From the IMG/VR virus record IMGVR_UViG_3300031999_001378, positions 1-29,555 of that record: a DNA stretch of 29,555 nt; one strand, 5' to 3'. The notes beneath the pieces were generated by a model. That model was given only the letters and a program-made list of their open reading frames with translations, made no database searches and was not told the DNA's origin. A program made the position numbers and the translations under genes. Positions 7,191-11,886 of the stretch are shown piece after piece. Source of the stretch: a virus. The stretch's first letter is position 1. Each line of letters begins with the position of its first letter.

Positions 7191-7396
7191 TATTGACCAT
7201 CCTTCTCAATATCATTGAGATTTTCGAGAAACATCTCATGACATTCTACTTCATCAGGGCCATTATTGATGGATATTCCATCATCCATCATAGAACGAGC
7301 ATCTTCACAAGTTCCACATTTACATTCACAGTATTGTGGTTCTAGGCAGACCTTGCAGTCTTTTTCGTCGCAGATGTCACATTTACAGTATACCAT
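7190..7396 (-). CDS. Very cysteine-rich small acidic protein
   Basis: The 68-residue ORF starts at ATG 7396 with AGGA seven bases upstream. The first 31 residues hold ten cysteines (VYCKCDICDEKDCKVC, then PQYCECKCGTC), enough for two or more zinc sites in a compact knuckle. The rest is acidic and probably helical (ECHEMFLENLNDIEKD). It could be a metal-binding adaptor that contacts a host protein. I recognise no family. It is the second gene of the leftward operon. Confidence 0.6.
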   Translation of the reverse strand: MVYCKCDICDEKDCKVCLEPQYCECKCGTCEDARSMMDDGISINNGPDEVECHEMFLENLNDIEKDGQ

Positions 7397-7415
7397 GATT
7401 AGTTCCTCTCATTAG

Positions 7416-7432
7416 TTAATCCGAAGGATTAA
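7416..7432 (-). other. Short hairpin spanning a stop codon
   Basis: TTAATCC (7416-7422) and GGATTAA (7426-7432) are perfect inverted repeats around a three-base loop. They include the stop codon of the first leftward gene. No U-run follows, so read-through into the operon is expected. It may separate the translation or stability of the first gene from the rest. Confidence 0.35.
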
Positions 7433-8169
7433 GACTTCGATTCCTTAATGGAATTCCGAAGCATGTTCGCAGCAGTTTCAACAGAAATTCCCTTCTGAAC
7501 TACTAACATCTGAAGTGTGAATTCTGAGACTCCCAATTCAGCAGCGAACTTTCTCAATTGAACCTTGTCAATCTTTTTGGAAGTAGTTGTGGTTTTGATA
7601 GACTTTGCGCCGATTGACTTAGGCGCGACTGGTTTATAAGATATATCAGATATCTTAAGTTTCTCACGTTCTTCTACTTTCAGCTGATTAGAAAGCTGAT
7701 TCAAGTAAACCTGAATAGCTTTCTGTTGATTACCAGCCTCAATAACTTTCTGATTTAATTCAAACACAACGCTTTTGAAGTGCGTAAAGCGTCGCATTAA
7801 TTCTTCGGCCAATGCGTATGGCTTATTGATTATTGAAGAATCGTCAAGGATGGATTGTTTCAATTCTACGATTGAAACGGTAGCGGCGTTGAATAGGTCA
7901 GTTCGGACAATAATACTATCGTCTGTTTGACGCGCGGTATTAAGTGCAGCGTTCAGTTTATTGTCAACAATAATGGGATTATTATTGACCATTTCAACTT
8001 GTGCCTCAATTTCGGCATTGTAACATTCGTCACAAAACCACATAGCCTTACTATGTAATTTCTTGACGGGAACTCCAATCTCTGTAATCTCGCCAGATTC
8101 CAGAGTTTTGAAACTTGTTTTATCACAAGCCTCACATTTACCTAGTTTGAGACTCAGCGTGGTAATCAT
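7429..8169 (-). CDS. First leftward gene: zinc-ribbon protein with coiled coil and C-terminal helical domain
   Basis: The 246-residue protein starts at ATG 8169, nine bases after GGAG. A zinc ribbon is formed by Cys12/Cys15 and Cys46/Cys49 (KCEACDK, FCDECYN). Residues 70-165 look helical, with a probable coiled coil (LMRRFTHFKSVVFELNQKVI). A basic Ser/Thr/Lys linker follows, and then a small helical domain from about 198 (VQLRKFAAELGVSEFTLQML) that resembles UBA or helix-turn-helix folds. As the gene nearest the leftward promoter it should be made first and could regulate early expression or replication. That role is inferred from position, and the family is not named. Confidence 0.65.
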   Translation of the reverse strand: MITTLSLKLGKCEACDKTSFKTLESGEITEIGVPVKKLHSKAMWFCDECYNAEIEAQVEMVNNNPIIVDNKLNAALNTARQTDDSIIVRTDLFNAATVSIVELKQSILDDSSIINKPYALAEELMRRFTHFKSVVFELNQKVIEAGNQQKAIQVYLNQLSNQLKVEEREKLKISDISYKPVAPKSIGAKSIKTTTTSKKIDKVQLRKFAAELGVSEFTLQMLVVQKGISVETAANMLRNSIKESKS

Positions 8170-8282
8170 TGTCAGATTCTCCAGTTACCAGTTACTAGCA
8201 GTTAATAATAATAGTGTCTACTTTTGATGACACCTTCGATTCGCCTGTCAGTAAATGAGATGCAACATTCAGGCCGACTTCC

Positions 8283-8291
8283 ATTATACCA
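8283..8291 (-). promoter_or_regulatory. Leftward promoter, extended -10
   Basis: Read leftward, the sequence is TGGTATAAT: a perfect -10 with an extended TGn element. The predicted transcription start is near 8276, about 107 bases before ATG 8169. A perfect TTGACA lies upstream (complement of 8301-8306), but it is only 12 bases from the -10, too close for a normal -35, and it is part of a palindrome. The promoter would serve the whole leftward arm. Confidence 0.6.
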
Positions 8292-8297
8292 TATACA

Positions 8298-8319
8298 GTA
8301 TGTCAAAAAACTGACATAC
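8298..8319. promoter_or_regulatory. Palindromic operator overlapping the leftward promoter -35 region
   Basis: GTATGTCA (8298-8305) and TGACATAC (8312-8319) are perfect inverted repeats with a six-base A-rich spacer. The site covers the -35 area of the leftward promoter, so a bound dimer would block or modify RNA polymerase. No repressor gene was identified in the window. Confidence 0.55.
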
Positions 8320-8360
8320 CATATGTTGTGGTTCGGTCATTCGCCCTAGTTACATAAATT

Positions 8361-8372
8361 GTCACTAGTGAC
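8361..8372. promoter_or_regulatory. Palindrome GTCACTAGTGAC
   Basis: This is a perfect 12-base palindrome inside AAATTGTCACTAGTGAC. AAATTGTCACT recurs exactly at 10025-10035 in the other intergenic region. It shares TGTCA/TGAC half-sites with the operator at 8298-8319 and is a likely second binding site for the same regulator. Confidence 0.45.
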
Positions 8373-8380
8373 GCAAATTG

Positions 8381-8404
8381 TGTCACTGTCCTCTTTAGTG
8401 GACA
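8381..8404. promoter_or_regulatory. Imperfect inverted repeat of the TGTCACT family
   Basis: TGTCACT (8381-8387) faces AGTGGACA (8397-8404), a near-complement with one extra G. It lies directly beside the palindrome at 8361-8372 and is again preceded by AAATTG. It may be a weaker third operator. Confidence 0.35.
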
Positions 8405-8478
8405 CTTTTATTATCATATCCCATAGCTACAGTTATATAATTATGGTGGTATTAAATATATAATATTTTTTGAAAAAA

Positions 8479-8535
8479 GGACATTCTGTGAACTTTCCGT
8501 GAATGTTCCGTGAATGTTCTGTGAATGTTCCGTGG
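8479..8535. repeat. Left iteron array, five 11-bp units
   Basis: TTCYGTG occurs at 8484, 8495, 8506, 8517 and 8528, exactly 11 bases apart, with most units reading TTCCGTGAATG or TTCTGTGAATG. The 11-base period puts every unit on about the same face of the helix, as expected for cooperative protein binding. The array is the inverted counterpart of 8848-8904. Confidence 0.8.
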
Positions 8536-8675
8536 TCGGGTTCCGCCCGAAGTGATTGATTCGATTGCACTTAAGGCGCAGCCCCCCGGACCCCCGAGGG
8601 CCATACCGGGCATAAATGAAATTTTTGGTTTTCCTACTTAGAGGAAACTTTTTGGGGTTTTGGGTATTATATTAT

Positions 8676-8700
8676 AAAAAAAAAAAAAAAAAAAAAAAAA
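8676..8700 (+). repeat. Poly(A) run of 25
   Basis: Twenty-five consecutive A follow TATTATATTAT and precede GAATAAG. The run lies nearly midway between the two iteron arrays. It could be a real rigid or easily melted tract, or its length could be an assembly or sequencing artefact. Homopolymer length should not be trusted without reads. Confidence 0.8.
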
Positions 8701-8847
8701 GAATAAGACAAACCACTCACTCACACTTCACAGAACGGGTGTCCTATTCAGGTGACAGAGTGTAGAAAGTATACCCCTAGAGCCTATCCTCCCTCTCCCC
8801 CTGACTCGTAAGTGCCCTCGAATCAGCTACTTAGGTCAGAATGACCT

Positions 8848-8904
8848 CCACGGAAACATCACAGAATGTCCACGGAAATATCACGGAAACATCACAGAAC
8901 ATCC
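8848..8904. repeat. Right iteron array, five 11-bp units, inverted
   Basis: CACRGAA occurs at 8849, 8860, 8871, 8882 and 8893, again exactly 11 bases apart. Read on the minus strand, the order of the variable base (T,C,C,T,C in TTCYGTG) is the same as in the left array. By hand alignment the two 57-base arrays match at 44 positions. They therefore form one long imperfect inverted repeat built from internal tandem repeats. Confidence 0.8.
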
Positions 8905-8994
8905 TGATTTACGTTTCCATTATAAATTTGATAATAGCTAATATTTATAGTGATAAGACTTTCGTTATAAATGAAATGCGAGTATCTACCATAC

Positions 8995-9135
8995 GATAAG
9001 CAGCAGTTTCCGCCTAATGAATATCAGTTACACCACGCGATAAGCAGATTTACCCGCCCTGTGCATAAAATGATATGGGAAACTGTTTGGGATTGTATAT
9101 AGAGGTAGGACTATAGGATAAGCAGTTAAACCGCC
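8995..9135. repeat. Three bipartite direct repeats GATAAGCAG...CCGCC
   Basis: GATAAGCAG occurs at 8995, 9039 and 9117, each followed after six, six and five bases by CCGCC (9010, 9054, 9131). The first two copies are exactly 44 bases apart and also share preceding CCA and CG bases. The fixed two-part design suggests a protein-binding or promoter-like element. The intervening bases vary, so this is not simple duplication. Confidence 0.7.
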
Positions 9136-9141
9136 CCATAC

Positions 9142-9181
9142 AAAAAAATCCCCCACCCACGATATTCTGTGGATGAGGGAT
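9142..9181 (-). terminator. Rho-independent terminator of the leftward cassette
   Basis: On the minus strand a 13-base stem (bases 9169-9181 pairing with 9148-9160, with two G-U pairs) encloses the eight-base loop 9161-9168. It is followed by a run of seven U (complement of 9142-9148). This is a strong classical terminator nine bases after the stop codon of the gene at 9190. It would stop cassette transcription before it enters the repeat and origin region. Confidence 0.85.
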
Positions 9182-9189
9182 GCAGACTT

Positions 9190-9399
9190 CTAGTCTTGGT
9201 CGATGATGTGGATAACTTCGATATTGATACTTTGTAGTATCCTATCTTCGTCCCGTTCGCAATCCTTGAATCGTGCTACCGTAAAACCTGCACGCCTCAA
9301 GGATTGATGATACTCTACAAAGGATGCATCGCGCCAACCTCTGTCATCCGTATCGGACTTCCGCATTCTCTGTGTTACTACTACACGGTAGGCTGTCAT
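9190..9399 (-). CDS. Small hypothetical protein of the higher-GC cassette
   Basis: This 69-residue ORF starts at ATG 9399, eight bases after GGGAG. It is rich in Arg and Asp (TQRMRKSDTDDRGWRDASFV, then RRAGFTVARFKDCERDEDR) and predicts an alpha/beta fold ending in a hydrophobic strand (INIEVIHIID). A 60-base sample at 9241 is 52% GC against 37% in a sample from the leftward arm, so base composition differs from its surroundings. It is followed at once by its own terminator. The independent unit looks like a moron-type accessory gene. No family is recognised. Confidence 0.65.
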   Translation of the reverse strand: MTAYRVVVTQRMRKSDTDDRGWRDASFVEYHQSLRRAGFTVARFKDCERDEDRILQSINIEVIHIIDQD

Positions 9400-9431
9400 T
9401 CTAGTTACTCCCTGTTAAAGTGTTAATATTG

Positions 9432-9460
9432 GGGTTCGGAAGTTTAGTGAACCGGCAAGC
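9432..9460. repeat. Left copy of 29-bp inverted repeat
   Basis: This 29-base element begins GGGTTCGG and ends GAACCGGCAAGC. It matches the reverse complement of 9836-9864 at 25 of 29 positions, and all four differences are transitions. Within each copy GGTTC pairs with GAACC, so each can also fold as its own hairpin. It lies 17 bases beyond the stop of the gene at 9478. Confidence 0.75.
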
Positions 9461-9477
9461 GATTGTTACCGAATTGA

Positions 9478-9819
9478 CTAGACTGAGGCGGCTAGAAGCG
9501 ATTCAACCTGTTTGCGTGCGGTATCCTCGGGAATACCGAGACGGATGTAGTCGCGAATCATCCTCTCCTTGATGTCCTCAGCGGAAACCTCGGAAGGACG
9601 ATAGGGCAGCAAGGCTGCCTGATACGCATTGCTGCGAGCATTCGCCTTGAGAATGTCGTTGACCATTCCAACCACAGACCATTTCTTGTCTGTGATTACA
9701 GTCTGAGACTCCGTGTCGTTGTCGCAAACCTGATACTCAAAGGTCTTTTCGACCTTTTCGCCAGCCTGTGCATGGCCTTCAGGAATGGCAAACGTGAACT
9801 TTGCGATTTTGGTCTGCAT
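9478..9819 (-). CDS. Hypothetical protein bracketed by inverted repeats
   Basis: The product has 113 residues from ATG 9819, four bases after AGGAG. The N-terminal half is beta-rich (KIAKFTFAIPEGHAQAGEKV, EKTFEYQVC), and the C-terminal half is helical with a charged amphipathic pattern (DIKERMIRDYIRLGIPEDTA). A 60-base sample at its 3' end is 57% GC, well above the leftward arm. Together with the 29-bp inverted repeats on both sides, this suggests a separately acquired or separately regulated unit. No motif gives a function. Candidates include a host-directed early or lysogeny-type protein, but there is no direct support. Confidence 0.65.
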   Translation of the reverse strand: MQTKIAKFTFAIPEGHAQAGEKVEKTFEYQVCDNDTESQTVITDKKWSVVGMVNDILKANARSNAYQAALLPYRPSEVSAEDIKERMIRDYIRLGIPEDTARKQVESLLAASV

Positions 9820-9835
9820 AAAGCTCCTACTTCAT

Positions 9836-9864
9836 GCTTGCCGGTTCGCTAGGCTCCCGAACCC
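9836..9864. repeat. Right copy of 29-bp inverted repeat
   Basis: This is the reverse-complement partner of 9432-9460. Here the internal stem is one base pair longer (GGTTCG/CGAACC). For the leftward transcript it falls in the 5' untranslated region, 16 bases before ATG 9819 and just ahead of the Shine-Dalgarno, so it could affect translation, act as a protein target or be an RNase III site. Confidence 0.75.
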
Positions 9865-9904
9865 GTGTTATTCAGTTTTCAAGGAATTTCTGGAACCGGG
9901 GATT

Positions 9905-9933
9905 TTGCTTGACCCCCGACACTGGTATATAAT
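9905..9933 (+). promoter_or_regulatory. Possible rightward promoter
   Basis: TTGCTT (9905-9910), a 17-base spacer and a perfect TATAAT (9928-9933) make a plausible sigma70-type promoter. TTGACC at 9909-9914 is a better hexamer but only 13 bases from the -10. It would start near 9940, about 385 bases before the first rightward gene. Confidence 0.4.
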
Positions 9934-10016
9934 GCAACCGACATGCCGAAAGCCGTTCATCCACATATTCGAATTCAGGCCCAAAATCGCGTGGTATCTT
10001 TCCCACATATTCCATT

Positions 10017-10035
10017 AGTGACAGAAATTGTCACT
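10017..10035. promoter_or_regulatory. Palindrome AGTGACA-N5-TGTCACT
   Basis: AGTGACA (10017-10023) and TGTCACT (10029-10035) are perfect inverted repeats. The right half lies in AAATTGTCACT, which is identical to bases 8356-8366 near the leftward promoter. It is probably a regulator-binding site shared by both arms. Confidence 0.5.
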
Positions 10036-10096
10036 CAATTTCCGTCCATTATGGCTAAGTTCAATGGTATCAATGGTTTACAGCTGTTACATTTAT

Positions 10097-10111
10097 TGTC
10101 AGTGAGTGACA
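10097..10111. promoter_or_regulatory. Palindrome TGTCA-N5-TGACA
   Basis: TGTCA (10097-10101) and TGACA (10107-10111) flank a five-base spacer, which is the same half-site pair as the operator at 8298-8319 with a one-base shorter spacer. It is about 125 bases upstream of the main rightward promoter. Confidence 0.45.
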
Positions 10112-10236
10112 CTTACCGGCACACGCCTCCACAGTTGGTCCCATATGTGGCATGGAAATTGCCCTATAGCAATCACCCGATTTTCTAGAAAAAAAATCAC
10201 ATAAATACTTAGATAATATTATAAACATTCATAGAC

Positions 10237-10264
10237 TTGACTTTCAGTTCTATCTGTGTATAAT
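10237..10264 (+). promoter_or_regulatory. Main rightward promoter
   Basis: TTGACT (10237-10242), a 16-base spacer and TATAAT (10259-10264) form the best sigma70-like promoter in the window. Transcription would start near 10271, about 55 bases before the first rightward gene. A small stem (GGGC at 10271, GCCC at 10283) would lie at the RNA 5' end. Confidence 0.7.
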
Positions 10265-10293
10265 AGGAGAGGGCGGAGGGATGCCCTGAACTT

Positions 10294-10302
10294 TGGTATA
10301 AT
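10294..10302 (+). promoter_or_regulatory. Second rightward promoter, extended -10
   Basis: TGGTATAAT at 10294-10302 is identical to the extended -10 of the leftward promoter at 8283-8291. There is no clear -35. It would start about 17 bases before ATG 10326. The shared nonamer may reflect one activator or one polymerase form serving both arms. Confidence 0.45.
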
Positions 10303-10325
10303 ATTGTATTTTTGGGAGAAAAGAA

Positions 10326-10553
10326 ATGCCTACTATGATAGCAACCGTTACAGCTAAGACTGGACCCGCGAAGCAGCAGACTGCCGTAGTTCTGAGTGGT
10401 ATTACTTCAATTGTTATTGATGTAAAGCGTCAGGTCATTCAGATTTATCAGGGTAAAGAGTTGTCTGGACCTGCGATGGAATTTGACCTTACAGGTGTTA
10501 CGACTATTACGGATACGATTGCGGCTACTAATCATACTGTTGTCATCAGTTAA
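10326..10553 (+). CDS. First rightward gene: small beta-rich hypothetical protein
   Basis: The 75-residue product starts at ATG 10326 behind GGGAG seven bases upstream. The sequence alternates hydrophobic and polar residues through most of its length (GITSIVIDVKRQVIQIYQGK, then MEFDLTGVTTITD), which predicts a small beta-sandwich or barrel. It has no cysteine or membrane segment. As the first gene after strong promoters it should be abundant. Small beta-rich proteins at this place often attach to capsids, but its role is not known. Confidence 0.65.
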   Translation: MPTMIATVTAKTGPAKQQTAVVLSGITSIVIDVKRQVIQIYQGKELSGPAMEFDLTGVTTITDTIAATNHTVVIS

Positions 10554-10576
10554 TTCCATTAATTCATGGTGAAACC

Positions 10577-11140
10577 ATGGCTATGGGCATTGTCTCTGAC
10601 AATGAATTTGATTTAGAGAGGGAAAAGATTTGTCCCCCAACTCTTATTGACCCCACTTCTCATGAAGCTGTCATAGTGGAGTTAGAGAGAGGTAGAGGAC
10701 AAGGTAATGTAGAAGTCCCTGATAGTTTAAGAAAAGTAATAGGTGAGGAATCTGCAATTAATGGTAGAGCAAATGGATTAGCAATTGCAGAGCAATTCGG
10801 TATTAGTCCTTCCTCGGTATCTGCCTATTCTAATGGCAGTAGAAGCACAGCATCTTATGAGAATCAACCAGATATAAGTCATATCGTTAATGCGAAGTTA
10901 AAGATTGCGAAGAAAGCTCGCAATAGATTAGTTCTCGCTCTCAATTCCCTAACACAAGAAAAGATTGAAGCCGCGAAGGTTAAAGACATAGCCGGCGTAG
11001 CTAAAGATATGTCTGCCATCATTAGGAATATGGAACCTGAACGTCCTACTAATAATGGTGCAGGTGGACCTACATTCATTTTCTACAGTCCTCAGATGCG
11101 AACTGAGAAAGTATTTGATATTGTGCAGGTGAAGGAATGA
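10577..11140 (+). CDS. Putative terminase small subunit
   Basis: The 187-residue protein has a helix-turn-helix-like segment near residues 63-88 (GRANGLAIAEQFGISPSSVS), followed by a long helical region rich in Lys and Ala (about 104-150) that could oligomerise, and a short C-terminal tail. A DNA-binding head plus oligomerising helices is the usual plan of TerS, which recognises packaging sites on phage DNA and activates the large subunit. The gene precedes TerL, but four small genes lie between, which is less usual. Its Shine-Dalgarno (GGTGA) is modest. The stop overlaps the next start as ATGA. A regulatory DNA-binding protein is the alternative. Confidence 0.6.
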   Translation: MAMGIVSDNEFDLEREKICPPTLIDPTSHEAVIVELERGRGQGNVEVPDSLRKVIGEESAINGRANGLAIAEQFGISPSSVSAYSNGSRSTASYENQPDISHIVNAKLKIAKKARNRLVLALNSLTQEKIEAAKVKDIAGVAKDMSAIIRNMEPERPTNNGAGGPTFIFYSPQMRTEKVFDIVQVKE

Positions 11141-11376
11141 ACGGACAAAAGATTATATTGTCCATTCTTAGTATCCTTATTAGCATTTCTCTTGCATTAA
11201 GTGCATATACCTTTAATGCTATGGAAAAAAGAATTGCTATAGTAGAAACTAAAATTGATAACCGAATTGAAAGAATTGCAATTTTAGAACAACAGTCTAA
11301 GGAAAATTCATCTGCTCATTTCAGAATTGAAACTAAGGTTGATACTTTGCTTGAAATTAATCTCTTAAGGAAGTAG
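11137..11376 (+). CDS. Membrane-anchored coiled-coil protein, possible lysis accessory
   Basis: The 79-residue product overlaps the upstream gene by ATGA. Residues 6-25 form one hydrophobic segment (ILSILSILISISLALSAY) near the N-terminus. The remainder is a coiled coil with regular Ile/Leu spacing (RIAIVETKIDNRIERIAILE). A signal-anchor plus coiled coil matches inner-membrane spanin or XhlA-like accessory proteins, although XhlA has the opposite order. It lies two genes before the holin-like protein, so a lysis role is plausible but not shown. Confidence 0.6.
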   Translation: MNGQKIILSILSILISISLALSAYTFNAMEKRIAIVETKIDNRIERIAILEQQSKENSSAHFRIETKVDTLLEINLLRK

Positions 11377-11378
11377 CC

Positions 11379-11618
11379 ATGCAACTTCTATCCATCGGAT
11401 ATCCACAGACTCTAACTCAGAATACCATTTATGCTCTACCCGCGAGGCGCACATTACTATTTAGTGATGGCGCGGGGGCTGCATTTGATATCGCTACAGA
11501 AGAAACAATGGCTGTCCATATTGGTCCTCTTACATTAGTAGATGGTATGCACGATTTGTCGGGTGCATTTATTCGATGCACTTCTGGTAATGTTAGAGTT
11601 ACCTTGAAACCCTTCTAG
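11379..11618 (+). CDS. Small beta-rich protein, tandem paralogue A
   Basis: The 79-residue protein starts at ATG 11379, seven bases after AGGA. It begins MQLLSIGYPQTLT, the same thirteen residues as the next gene, and shares later motifs (YALP, ADGM- or VDGM-like, SGAFIR against SGGFIR). It appears all beta. The pair arose by duplication. Proteins like this recur in uncultured phages near packaging genes, but I know no function; a capsid or host-surface binding role is possible. Confidence 0.65.
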   Translation: MQLLSIGYPQTLTQNTIYALPARRTLLFSDGAGAAFDIATEETMAVHIGPLTLVDGMHDLSGAFIRCTSGNVRVTLKPF

Positions 11619-11625
11619 GAATACT

Positions 11626-11886
11626 ATGCAACTCCTATCAATCGGTTATCCTCAAACCTTAACCACTGGTGGTGCAGGTGCACCTACTGTCTATGCCTTA
11701 CCGGGTAAGCGTTGCCTTCTATTCTGTTCCACTCCTTTAGCCTCACTCTCACAATCTACAGATGAAGCTTTTACTGCTAATATTGCTATGACACTTGCAG
11801 ATGGCATGGAAGAAGTTTCAGGTGGATTCATCCGAAATGATGGAATAGCTGACGTTGAAATTACTTTGATGCCGTATGTATACTAA
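11626..11886 (+). CDS. Small beta-rich protein, tandem paralogue B
   Basis: The product has 86 residues from ATG 11626 with AGGA five bases upstream. It is paralogous to the gene just before it. In the first 39 bases I count eight differences and all are synonymous, which shows selection on the protein. The copies diverge in the middle (CCTTLASL-like loop here, acidic helix-like segment there), so they may bind different targets or form a heteromer. Its stop overlaps the next start as TAATG. Confidence 0.65.
   Translation: MQLLSIGYPQTLTTGGAGAPTVYALPGKRCLLFCSTPLASLSQSTDEAFTANIAMTLADGMEEVSGGFIRNDGIADVEITLMPYVY

Larger units (their letters stand above)
8431..8985. other. Candidate replication origin region
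   Basis: This non-coding stretch has an ordered layout. AT-rich DNA (8431-8478, including T6-G-A6 at 8466-8478) leads into a five-unit 11-bp repeat array (8479-8535). Next come a hairpin TCGGG/CCCGA (8536-8550), a GC-rich patch (about 8575-8611), a G/T-rich stretch and 25 consecutive A (8676-8700). A single extra CACAGAA stands at 8729. The same array in opposite orientation follows (8848-8904), then a second AT-rich stretch (8905-8985). Iterons beside AT-rich DNA are the usual design of initiator-dependent origins. No ORF of significance lies here. A regulatory or recombination site is the alternative. I did not identify a Rep protein in the window. Confidence 0.5.
9865..10236 (+). other. 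Intergenic region upstream of the rightward arm
   Basis: This stretch of about 370 bases holds no convincing gene. It contains a possible rightward promoter (9905-9933), CCACATATTC at 9961-9970 and again at 10003-10012 (with ATATGTGG reversed near 10145), two palindromes of the TGTCA/TGACA family, and an AT-rich end with GATTTT...AAAATC. A frame of 81 codons from 9943 exists but lacks a Shine-Dalgarno. A short non-coding transcript from the 9928 promoter is possible. Confidence 0.4.

Noticed and set aside
8182-8204. Three CAGTTA copies in the leader of the first leftward gene
   Set aside because: Six-base copies at uneven spacing (7 and 10) in AT-rich DNA may be chance.
8628-8655. TTTCCT-ACTTAG-AGGAAA hairpin followed by T-rich DNA
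   Set aside because: The stem is short and AT-rich, and no rightward gene precedes it; not called a terminator.
8642-8667. TTTTTGGGGTTTTGGG resembling a telomere repeat or G-quadruplex
   Set aside because: Only two G-runs are present, too few for an intramolecular quadruplex, and no hairpin telomere is seen.
8479-8904. CRISPR-like array
   Set aside because: Units are 11 bases with almost no spacer and occur in inverted blocks; iterons explain them better.
9943-10188. 81-codon rightward frame beginning ten bases after a TATAAT box
   Set aside because: No Shine-Dalgarno, odd Pro/His-rich composition, and it runs through two palindromes and repeated CCACATATTC; more likely regulatory DNA. A leaderless gene cannot be fully excluded.
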